Part shown: positions 55,494-64,000 of the stretch, piece by piece
Position numbering within the stretch: the first letter of the stretch is position 1
How the letters are laid out: each line of letters opens with the position of its first letter
DNA from: Saussurea involucrata
Taxonomy: Eukaryota > Streptophyta > Magnoliopsida > Asterales > Asteraceae
Assembly (NCBI GenBank): GCA_033807775.1
Contig: CM066314.1
Span: 32,847,001 to 32,911,000, forward strand
Reading direction: 5' to 3'
DNA length: 64,000 nt
Translations under genes and position numbers: made by a program
Notes under the pieces: generated by a model
Seen by the model: only the letters and a program-made list of their open reading frames with translations
What the model was told of the DNA's origin: nothing
The model's database searches: none

Positions 55494-55668
55494 GGGTCAT
55501 TCTCTCGTCGCTACCCGGTCAATGCCTAATCATTCATATACAGTCATAACTAGATGGCTTAGTGCAATACTCATCACCATTCATCGCCACCAATGGCAGT
55601 AACATGACTTCAATTAATTTTCTAAGCAATTTGTACTTTTTACATTAACTAGTATATATATTAGTTAG

Positions 55669-55699
<31 letters not shown>

Positions 55700-55800
55700 T
55701 GATTAAATTAGTATATATAAAAAATTTATTAATATATATATATATATATATATCGGGTACCGAGAGGGTCGGGGGGTGTATAACCCAGCCCCGGCCCCGG
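55494..55800. mobile_element. Deleted fragment of the hAT-like element without retroelement cargo
   Basis: GGTCATTCTCTCGTCGC and the following CACCATTCATC...GTAACATGACTTCAA text match 4942-5195. An AT-rich stretch (55660-55752) then leads directly into CGGGTACCGAGAGGGTCGGG, which matches the right arm at 7543. The ~2.3-kb LTR/gag cargo is absent. The left end, an internal ~60 bp and the right terminus with its target duplication are deleted. Confidence 0.75.
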
Positions 55801-56518
55801 TGAATGTACGTATACTATATATGCATATATGTTTGTAATGAATAGATTTATTTATCTGCCTATATGAAAATTATATACATATCTAGATACATTACACATA
55901 CATCTATAAAAGTAAGTATACATACAAATTTTCGATGGATTTTCATCGAAAGTATTAAAAAAATAAAATTTTAACTAATGTTAAAATCCACTGAAAATAC
56001 AGTTAAAAAGATAATCTTTTGATTAATTGAAAAATAAGTCGAAAATTCAGATTATTTAAAAAAATGGGGGCAATTTCCGACGGATTTCCTACAGATATTT
56101 TGTCGGAAATTAACACATATAAAACGAAAATGTTTAAGGAATTAGGTTACTATACTTTTTCATATTGGTTAAGATTATCAGACGCTCACCCCTCCCATAC
56201 TTCTCGATTTCTGCACCATGCATCTTCATTGCTCCTTAACGAATAACGGTCTGTAAACTACTCGATCTCTTGTTGGTAAACTCAAAATCCCTAACTACAT
56301 TCATTGTACGATCTAACTGGAGATGTTCATAACATTAACCAAGTAAATCGATTGGGTATTTTGTATTCCCTTGGTTTTCATGATTTTTTTCCAATTCAAC
56401 TTATAGAGATACATTAACAAATCTTGAAATCGTGGTTTATTATTTGGTAGTTATGGTTTGATGAAACATAGATTCATTCACATATTCTTTAACTTCTGAT
56501 GACATAGAGATTGATTGA
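55801..56518. repeat. R1 repeat family, copy C (partial)
   Basis: TGAATGTACGTATACTATAT onward matches 7746-8465 and 49556-50260 with substitutions and small indels. It starts abruptly at the deleted hAT fragment and ends near GACATAGAGATTGATTG. No ORF is supported; the 60-codon frame at 56064 is chance. Confidence 0.85.
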
Positions 56519-56521
56519 AAT

Positions 56522-57512
56522 CAGTTCCCCTACCTACTTTCTCTCCCACTCTCCCCCAACCCAACGAACCTCTATCCCAACGTGAAATCCCATGTCGACG
56601 ATATTCAAACGGTGAAGCTGCGATCTTCATATTTATAGTCTTTGTGGCTTTAAATATGCTTTAATGTTTGGTCTTGTAACCGCTGGGGAGCTTTAATGTC
56701 ATTGATGAGCGGTTTTCGTAACCACTGTCGGGTCATTAATGCTCTTGATGACTCGTCCGTTACTGGTCGTTGTCCATTAATGACGTTGACTCCTGCATTA
56801 AACACTTTAACAAACATAACAGTTATATTATGTGAACGTTAGTTGGTCGAGGTCGCATGGTTCTATGCGACGATCGTACGGAGCGGGCGACGTCGTGGTC
56901 GAGTGTCGAGTGTCGCGAGGAACTCTCGACTTGCCTTTCAGGAGGGACGACGGAGGTTTTTGGGTCTTTATCGGGACCGTATCTTAATACAAGGTATGGT
57001 TCATAACAAGTGTCTTACCTTTTCTGGTCGTGGTCAAGACCTGTATTGATAAACAGAAGAAACGGATGTTAACGGATAGTATAATCATAAGACTAGGTCG
57101 TAAGACCACTAGGTCGTAAGACTAGGTCGTAAGACTAGGTCGTAAGACCACTAGGTCGTAAGACCACTAGGTCGTAAGACCAGGATGTCAGGACGATGTT
57201 GTCGCAGAGCCAGAGCGATATAACAGCGATGGCAGAAGACTGTCGATGTAAGATCGACGAGTCATAACTGGCGACACAAGACTAGTGACGTGTGACTGGC
57301 GATGTGCGACGTGCGACACGTGATGTGCGATCGTTAGATGTAAGATGACTACTGACCCAATAAGTCAACTATAGTGGTTATTTAACGTATGTCGGGGATA
57401 TGATAATAATGGGTATTATCCTTGTCGGTCGGGGGCAGGGTAATCAATGTCCATGGGTCATGTCGAGGGGATTTCCTCAGGTCGGTCGAGGGTGTGATTT
57501 TTTACCCAAACA
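56522..57512 (-). mobile_element. 3' LTR of E
   Basis: On the minus strand it starts TGTTTGGGTAAAAAATCACA at 57512, like the G1 LTR start. It shares TCGCATAGAACCATGCGACC, then TTTGTTAA, GTGTTTAATGCAGG, with a TATA-like ACTATAAATATG near 56630. The inner end (expected GGCATTAACA) is missing. The lower boundary is where R1 copy C resumes. Confidence 0.75.
57080..57185. repeat. Short tandem repeat (CTAGGTCGTAAGA(CCA)) in LTR of E
   Basis: CTAGGTCGTAAGA recurs six or seven times with a variable CCA spacer, giving alternating ~14- and ~17-bp units. G1's LTR has no such array, so it expanded after the two elements diverged or was lost there. Confidence 0.85.
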
Positions 57513-57526
57513 GTTAGCCCCCCGAG
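57513..57526 (-). other. Polypurine tract of E
   Basis: On the minus strand CTCGGGGGGCTAAC lies directly before the LTR start, matching the position of G1's GGGGGCAAAC tract. Confidence 0.75.
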
Positions 57527-57639
57527 ATCTGAATTTCAAAGCCATTGGAATTTCAGATCTCGCACTTAAAGAAAAATGTGTTGCTACGGAGACGTGTTGC
57601 TTTTTGCTAAGATCATCAGAGGAAAACTGACTTGCTCAG

Positions 57640-58270
57640 CCAAAGAAGGCGACGCAAGTTGCGCTTGTCCTTTGAGGCCAGGAAAGGAGAAAGAATGCTC
57701 CGACAGCCGGGTCGGGAATTTTGAAGAAGACAAGGACGGTAGTCCTGAAGGAACCGTCTTCGAGGGCTGACGTTTCGTCGAGAGTTGTCACGCCTAAGGA
57801 GGCGAGGGCGTCATTCAGCCGTCCTGGCGCGATGGATGCGATACTAGTAAGTTCGGCGCTTCCGGCGACAGTGACGAAGCTAGTGTCCAAGGTGTTGTCC
57901 CCAGCGTCTGCCGACAAGGGGGACGGGTCATCGGCCGATGGTGTCTAGACGGGACGACGTTGTGGGTGTCCTAGACGGGACGACGTTGTTTCCTCATCTG
58001 AGAAAATATTTGCTCTTGTCTTTCAAAGAACGTTTTTCCTATCAAGGAGATAGGGGCCCATGTCGCCGGGTTGGCGTTCCCGGTCGACGTGGTCCTGTGA
58101 TCTGGCGTTCACAGCCGATACGGTCGTTAGAGACATATGTTCTAGTGCTCGGGCCGATGCAGTCGTTAGAGACCTATGTTCTGGCGTTTGAGCCGATGCG
58201 GTCGTTAGAGACCTATGTTCTGGTGTTCGAGCCGTCGTGGTCTGGCCGTTGGAGATCTGAGTCACGTTGT
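57640..58270 (+). pseudogene. Antisense ORF remnant of element E
   Basis: The frame from about 57715 reads KKTRTVVLKEPSSRADVSSR and continues RPGAMDAILVSSALPATVTK. This corresponds residue by residue to exon 3 of the G1 antisense ORF (RTVLREPSSRVDNS...PGVMDATPASSALPATVTKP). A stop at 57946-57948 and a duplicated 26-bp text around GACGGGACGACGTTGT break it; LDGTTLFPHLRKYLLLSF follows in another frame. A 39-bp repeat replaces the rest. The protein's function is unknown; the region is coding-derived and dead. Confidence 0.78.
58112..58240. repeat. 39-bp tandem repeat x 3
   Basis: CGGTCGTTAGAGACATATGT starts at 58121 and recurs at 58160 and 58199, exactly 39 bp apart, with a few substitutions. 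It lies inside the antisense ORF remnant and is in a multiple of three. Confidence 0.9.
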
Positions 58271-58299
58271 GTCTAGCTTTTTTAGCTAATTGTAAGTTT

Positions 58300-58779
58300 A
58301 GCGAGAATCGGTAAAGAATTGCCTTTCTATTGAGCATGCGTATTACATGTCATGGACAGATGTAATGTCAACAGAAGAAATTCATTAAGTACAAGAATGA
58401 ATCAAGAATTCGTGCGACTTGGGCACCCATTGTAATACAACGATTAGAACGTAAGTCACAAAATTTTCATATTTTCGAATCGTATCAGCAAACGTAAACG
58501 CGTGCGATCAAAGCATTCATTCAGAACGTGAAATATTTCTAAGTTAAAGAACTTAGATTGTGGGGTCGCTAGACCTTACGATCGTGTGATTCGATCATAC
58601 GATGAACTTGAATCATGTGTTCCTGCGAAAGGATAATCAAGTCGTAAACCTGATCGTTTATGTCGTACGATCATGTGAGAGTGTACTAAAGTCGTACGAT
58701 AGACTTAGCAATATATATCGTGCGATCCTGCGAGACTAAAGTCGTATGCAACTAATGTCGTGCGATCCTTTTCATATGC
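58300..58779 (-). other. E spacer between pol and antisense ORF
   Basis: Noncoding. On the minus strand CGCAGGATCGCACGA, ACTAAGTC and CATACGA-type words match the G1 spacer at 24090-24245. Confidence 0.65.
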
Positions 58780-60252
58780 GTTGCATTCCAGATGCGTGGA
58801 ATATCTCGACTGTCGAGGGTTTGTAGCCGATATGCATTTTTACCTACGACTTCTGAGATACGATAAGGACCTTCCTACTTGGTGGAAAGTTTACCTGCGT
58901 TGAGCTTTTGAGTGCTTTGGAATACTTTGACAGGGGATGTAGTCACCTTCTTGAAAGACTTTAGCTTCGACGTTTTTGTTGAAATGTCGCTCGACCGCTT
59001 GCCCCTGGGTGTCGAGGTTGTCAGCTTGATGTCGTTGTCTTCACAGAATGGTCGAGTCTCGTAGCTTATGAACTAGGATCCATTGTTGTAGACGATTTCG
59101 GATGTCGTTCGACCAATTATCTTCTTGGTCTTCCATCTGGATGTCATCGTCATTTTCGATGGACGACGTCGCCAGATTGGAATGCTGTCGAGTATTGGTT
59201 CGACCAAAGTAGACGCAAGGTTTGCTAATGCGTCGATTTGAGTATTCTAGTCCCTTGGAATCATGACTGGTGATTTGCGAGTTTCAATGTACGAGTTGTC
59301 TTTATTGACGACATATGTAATGACTAGCGATCACGCGATTTCAACATGTGAGTCGCTTTTATTGGCGACCGAAAGTTTTAACCTGTGTTTGCCATGAGTG
59401 GCGATCATAAGAAAAAACGTGGGTCGTCTTTAATTGACGATTATAAGTTGCAAGTCGTAGAGACTTCGTTTCTCACAATATAAATCGTAAGAGCTGTGTT
59501 TTATATGATCTTGCGAGCCTGCAATGTAAAATCGGAGGTGGTCGTTGGTTTGACCAATGATCCTTTGATGCTTAAATCAACATTCATATGTTAGATCATA
59601 ATAATTGAACGAGGAGAATATACTTAGAGTATATATATAGAGTTGTTTATACCATATTCCATCCAAGCGGGATGTCACAGTTACCGTAACTTGGAGTCGA
59701 TAAGCGCCTTTTTCTCCAAGGACTTTTGAAATTGAAATATGGTGTTTTCTATTTTGTGACGGGCGTTCCGAGTCCCCGAGCCCCTCGAACGATGCGATCC
59801 ATGCGATATTTTGACGGAGCATTTTTTTAAGGTTTGAATTTGGCTTCGAGCCGCATTTGATTCCGATTGAAGTTAAATCACAGGATCTTGAAGATTTGTT
59901 CGCTTCTGTTTGACAGGCTTGAACGATGGGTCGACATTGAACTTGTGTGAGATGATATCGGGAACAGCATATCCCTGCAAAAAAGATGTCAGCTCTTCTC
60001 GGAGGTTGAGATCGAGGGACGATCCGATGAGGACTTTTTTCTTAGGTTTGCTTTGATCTGGGATGACTTCTTTCATGCGATAATCATTGATTGATTCGAG
60101 AGTGCCTTGAGCATTTTTGAATCCTCCAGTCACCGGGATAGCGGTTCGTTCTGGGTTTCCTTATCCGTCATTTTCCTGTGATGAAAGTAGAGAAAACTCC
60201 AAGAAACTGTTAGTAAGGTGTACGTTTCGTCGAGGATTTTCTCTAGATGGGG
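58780..60252 (-). pseudogene. E gag start and pol remnants (protease/RT linker, integrase C-terminus)
   Basis: Minus strand. ATG near 60172 gives a few gag-position codons. Then 60133-59873 encodes SKPKKKVLIGSSLDLNLREE...HKFNVDPSFKPVKQKR, the linker and start of Tat reverse transcriptase, with the normally intervening FAWS-type motif deleted. KVLGEKGAYRLQ at about 59720-59690 and GPYRISEVVGKNAYRLQ with RDIPRIWNATH at about 58880-58785 are two versions of the integrase C-terminal domain. The RT catalytic YVDD-type motif, RNase H and the integrase D,D,E are not found. 59000-59570 is degraded, with occasional pol-like words only. Inactive. Confidence 0.75.
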
Positions 60253-60332
60253 TCCCACGGATGGCGCCAAACTGTTAATGCCAAAAATCGCACCAAAGGG
60301 ACAACTTAAGGTCGATGTGGACTTAATCAACT
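60253..60332 (-). other. PBS and 5' LTR remnant of E
   Basis: TCCCACGGATGGCGCCAAAC (60253-60272) is the reverse complement of the G1 PBS region. TGTTAATGCCAAAAATCGCA onward (60273-60332) matches the last 60 bp of the G1 LTR, then stops abruptly. Confidence 0.88.
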
Positions 60333-60385
60333 CTAAGATCACTTCTTTACTCCTCATATATTTAGCACTTCTCAAATGAACCTCT

Positions 60386-60427
<42 letters not shown>

Positions 60428-60470
60428 ATGCTATATCATTCATATGATGATATCAAAACGCAACCTTTGC
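60333..60470. repeat. Junction sequence with (AT)n microsatellite
   Basis: Positions 60390-60425 are a pure AT tract. The rest is short unique sequence between element E and R1 copy D. Confidence 0.8.
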
Positions 60471-61721
60471 GGTTTCTCGCCCAAAGCAACCATCCGCGCG
60501 TCTTTGTAATTTTTAATGTCTATCATATTTGTTTACAATTTTAATTGCAACAAAAAAATTGCATACAATCAAGAGAGAAAAGAAATCAGCGAAAATCTAC
60601 AAAAAAAAACATATTGAAGTGGGAGATCATCCGAAAAAATCAATCGTGAATTCTGAGAATCTTACGGTTTACATATGAGATTTGAAGTGCGTAGAGGTTT
60701 TTTTTATCGTACAATGAAAAACATAAAATTAATTTTGGGGAACATAAAGGGTCAAAAGAAATAAAACTTGCACATAATGCATAAACACTTGTAATTTATA
60801 GAACTTTATTAAGAATTATTGTAACCCATCAAGGCCCACCACAATTCTTTTAACGTCACTCTAAATTCGTACAGTCCCGATGGAGTTTATTAACGGCCAT
60901 CGAGTCTATTACGAGGCATCAAGTCCCAATACAGTTCATTAAGAACCACCAAACATGGCCCATTAAGAGTCACAGAAGCCCATGAATACCTAGAGAGGTT
61001 CATTAACAATCACCGAGTCTGATACATTCCACCGGTTCATTAAGAGTAAGTAAAGCCCATGAAGGACAAATACATTTTAGTAAGTGCCACTTTATCCCAT
61101 GAAGGCTCAATAATTTCAATAAGTGTCACGTAAAACAATGAAAGGTCCAATATAGTTCATTAATAGCCACTAAGCCCAATACGACCCATCTAGGCTCAAT
61201 AGTTCATTAAGAGACATTATAACCCATCAAAGCCGAATATATTTCATTACGAGACACTTATGCCCGTGAAGACCCAATATTGATCATTAACAACTTCTTA
61301 GTCTAATACAACCCATCACGGCCCAATACAGTTCATTAAGAACCGTCTACAATGGCCCAATATACGTCATTATGAGTCACCAAAACCCATGAATGCCGGT
61401 GATGTTCAATAACAGTCATTGAGTCATATGGGAGCCATCAATGCGAATAACAACCCATCAAGAGCCGCTAAAGCTCATCAAGTTTGTTAAGAGCCACTAA
61501 AGCCCATCAAGTTCGTTAAGAGACACTTAAACCTATGAACTCCAATATAGTTAATTAAGAACCACTAAAACACATGAAGACTCAATAAGGTTCATTAACA
61601 TTTCCCGAGTCCATACGACCCACCAAAACCCATTACAATTCATTAATAGCCACTAAAGTCCACCACATACATATATCCAAAAAAAATTGTTTTTACGATC
61701 CAGTTTAGTGAAACCTTTCAG
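60471..61721. repeat. R1 repeat family, copy D, left part with ~40-bp degenerate repeats
   Basis: 60471-60570 matches 9010-9100. From about 60790 to 61690 there are roughly 20 diverged units of about 40 bp built from CCCATGAAGGCCCAATACAG and TTCATTAAGAGCCACTAAAG. The segment 61391-61721 matches 4499-4830. It ends with target site CCTTTCAG (61714-61721). No gene is seen. Confidence 0.8.
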
Positions 61722-62092
61722 AAGGGATGGTAACGGGGCGGGTATCCCCTTACCCGGCTCTGACCCCGGTTTCATGTAGAGAGCCCCAACCCCGGTCCCC
61801 GACGGGTACGACGATTAGAAACCCTTTCCCGGTCATTCTCTCGGTCGCTACCCGGTCAATACCTGGTCTGGACCCGTTTTTTAGGCAAATAACAATGAAC
61901 AAAGTGTGGTTGTATGCCTAATTATTCATATATAGTCATAACTAGATGGCTTAGTGCAATACTCATCACCAACAATGGCAGTAACATGACTTCAAATAAT
62001 TTTCTAAGCACTTTGAACTTGTTTTACATTAACTAGTATATATATATATATATATATATATTAATTAGTATATAAAAAAATTATTAATATAT

Positions 62093-63503
62093 TGATAAAT
62101 GCCGTTTTGATACATTTTTATGTCGAAATTCTCTATACTTGGTGTCAATTAGATGTCAAAAGTATTACTATTATATTGCTTTTCAATTTTATTATTTGTA
62201 AATAAAAAAATATATATATTTAGTTGTGTGTGTTTTATAATTAAAGAAAAGAAATGAAAAAAATTAACATTCTTACTTTTATGCTTCACGTGTCAGCAAA
62301 AGAGAAAAAGAGCATTTTATATTGTTTGGCCTTTGTGTTTGTTACTTTGTTTGCAGCAGGTTGGCTAAAAAGAAAAAAAATGATTAATGAACTGTGTTGC
62401 ATCAGCCCAACATGCAACAGCCCACATAAGAAAAAGGAAAGAAAGAATGAACGCATGGCAGATGGAAAAAGAACGAGTCGGCAGCAATTGAAACAGACAC
62501 ATACGCGGCTTCCATCGCAGCCTCAAGCAGCGGCCCAAGCCGCGCGCCTCAAAATCAGAGGTTGTGTGCAACTTTGGCGGTTTCTTCTCTTTTGGGGTTT
62601 AAAACCAACGATTTAGAGGAATAATGGGGAATCAATTTGGGGGAAGAAGAGAGCAAGAAGGAGACCGATTTGGAGCAATTCCTCCACCAATTTCACTTAA
62701 CCTTTGGTAAATTCTTTTTAGTTGTAACCCTAGTTTTCATATTCCATCATTAGTTTGATTAGATTTTGATGGTTACACTTTGAGATTCCATTGTAATCGT
62801 TTGGGACAAACCTATTTTCTTGATTTCCATTTTTAATGTCAATTTCGTTTGGGTTTTCATTTAACTTGATCAATTACTTGAATATTTTATGAAAGGTTGT
62901 TAGTCAAAACATTAGATACGTAATTGTCTTTTGGTTTTGATGGAGTAACAATAGAACTCTTTGAATTCAATAAGGTTTTCAATTTGAGTTCTTGAAATCT
63001 TGCAATCAAGGCTATAATAAGCCGAGCTTATGAACTTATTGCTTTGAGTTGGTATTTTTCTAGTTCGATAAAGCTAATCACATCTAAAGAAATTAAGAGC
63101 TTATTCAATTTCTTATTTGTGATTAAGATCCGGTTGAAGAGCTTATTTTAACCGGTGCAAATTAAGGAAAAATAGAGGTCGTTAGAGATTGTTAACGACT
63201 ATAACCAAACTAGGTTCATTCTTTATGTTTACGTTCTTTGAATCAATGACAGGTGTCATCATCTTAATCGAAATTAAACTAATGTTGGGTTTTATTTCAC
63301 TGTTTATAATTAATTTTAGTCGTATGTTTAGCTTTCTCAATCAAATCCAACCCCCCCCCCTCCTTTTTTACGTAACGTGTAGAAGTTGAATAATTATCAC
63401 GACCAATTCCTGTGGATTCGACCTGACTTACCACTATTACAATTTAAATTGTGATTTGGGAAAGTTAGAAATACTTATTATTTGACGGTCTCGACGCCCG
63501 TCA
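62093..63503 (+). mobile_element. Gypsy-type LTR in the second hAT-like copy
   Basis: It begins TGATAAATGCCG and ends CCGTCA, near-identical to 5204-6606. The PBS TTTGGCGCCATTGCCGGGGA follows at 63508-63527. Confidence 0.75.
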
Positions 63504-63658
63504 AATTTTTGGCGCCATTGCCGGGGATTGGTTTCGGTGATCGTTATTTAGCTTTCGCACTTTTTTTATTTTATTTATTTTTTCCTTATAATTTTATTGT
63601 TCATTTGAGTTAATCGTGTACCTAATTACAATAGTTTTTAAGCGTTTTTGCATTTTTC

Positions 63659-63961
63659 ATGGCGGGTTATCCATACCATTATGGGTCACGATATACCACC
63701 AACTCGCGAGAATCAAACGAGGTAAATATCTCTTCCCTTGAGAATCAAATTTCAGATCTAACATCTCTTGTGATACAGTTGGTTTGTAAAGAGCCGCAAC
63801 AGCTGAGAGGAAGTGGGGCGTACACTAACAATGCTAATCCGACCGATTGGTACCCCACTTCACAATATCACAACGAGGAAGCCTATTCTTATGGAGGATT
63901 TTCAAGCCATTATCAAGGTCCGTACGAGCCATACTCCAACATCTACACTCAAAGATGGTAA
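63659..63961 (+). pseudogene. gag-like ORF, second copy, premature stop
   Basis: It matches the 212-aa ORF at 6762 for 100 codons with a few substitutions. A C-to-T type change (TGGCAATCC in copy 1, TGGTAATCC here) makes a TAA stop at 63959-63961. The downstream homologous sequence continues to the window end, so the rest of the gene is present but not translated. The same coiled-coil start and Tyr/Ser-rich region are seen. Confidence 0.75.
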
Positions 63962-64000
63962 TCCCATCCATACTTAAACGAGTATGACTATGACCGGTAC

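Larger units (their letters stand above)
56522..60332 (-). mobile_element. E: degraded minus-strand Tat-type gypsy, same family as G1
   Basis: On the minus strand the order is 5' LTR remnant (60332-60273), PBS (60272-60253), gag start text, a protease/RT junction, two integrase C-terminal remnants, a spacer shared with G1, an antisense ORF remnant (plus strand), PPT and 3' LTR (57512 to about 56522). The leader next to the PBS is almost identical to that of G1 (21273-21360). It lacks the gag body and most of RT and integrase, while G1 lacks all pol after the protease. No target duplication was found because both outer ends are truncated. Confidence 0.85.
61722..64000. mobile_element. Second copy of the hAT-like element with LTR/gag cargo (cut by window end)
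   Basis: It aligns collinearly with 4831-7106 (offset about 56,890), with scattered substitutions and small indels such as AT-tract length and a C-run. The same TIR and the same target octamer in R1 precede it. Because the flanking R1 also matches, this is either a duplication of the whole locus or a copy of R1 already carrying the insertion. Confidence 0.85.

Noticed and set aside
59577..59822. 81-codon minus-strand ORF as a host gene
   Set aside because: It contains the Tat integrase C-terminal motif GAYRLQ and lies inside element E.

Overview
The window is intergenic, repeat-dense plant nuclear DNA, most likely from a eudicot with a repeat-rich genome. The evidence is abundant Ty1-copia and Ty3-gypsy (Tat-type) retrotransposons, tRNA-iMet (TGGTATCAGAGC) and TGGCGCC-type primer-binding sites, a plant-type USE/TATA snRNA promoter and a plant-type Helitron. 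I see no intact host protein-coding gene. Every long reading frame is a retrotransposon gene or a captured gene fragment, and most carry nonsense or frameshift mutations. The species cannot be named from the sequence.

Layout. (1) 1-4498 is the 5' end of a minus-strand LTR element: LTR 2888-4498, PBS 2873-2884, and a long leader without genes. It is inserted in a repeat family that I call R1. (2) 4499-9110 is R1 copy A, split by a 2.88-kb hAT-like element (4831-7710, 8-bp target duplication). That element carries a foreign gypsy LTR, PBS and gag start. (3) 9182-47845 is an old copia element (copia-1) whose integrase frame is split by a 32-kb nest. A SIRE-like copia (12541-44608) is interrupted by a minus-strand copia-3 (19193-39691, TSD ACAAA). 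Copia-3 in turn holds a non-autonomous Tat gypsy, G1 (20297-27560, TSD GACAG), and a nearly intact copia-4 (33325-38666). A short LTR+PBS fragment also interrupts the copia-1 RNase H (46970-47413). (4) 47846-50472 holds a solo-LTR-like stretch and R1 copy B, which provides the empty site for the hAT-like element. (5) 50473-54192 is a Helitron that captured exon 1 of a CRSH-type (RelA/SpoT homologue) gene and two exons of an NADP-dependent alkenal reductase gene. (6) 54247-55460 holds a copia remnant, a minus-strand U2 snRNA gene with an intact promoter but lacking its 3' stem-loop, and an orphan TATA/ATG segment. (7) 55494-56518 is a deleted hAT-like fragment plus R1 copy C. (8) 56522-60332 is a minus-strand Tat gypsy, E, of the same family as G1 with complementary deletions. 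(9) 60471-64000 is R1 copy D with a second copy of the hAT-like element, running off the window.

The contents do not form a pathway. They record successive insertions: R1 and copia-1 first, then SIRE, then copia-3, then G1 and copia-4. G1 and E retain an antisense ORF with three in-phase GT-AG introns (clearest in G1). The observations most worth following are the gene-capturing Helitron, the hAT-like element carrying retroviral-type cargo with a proven empty site, the truncated U2 gene, and the spliced antisense ORF.
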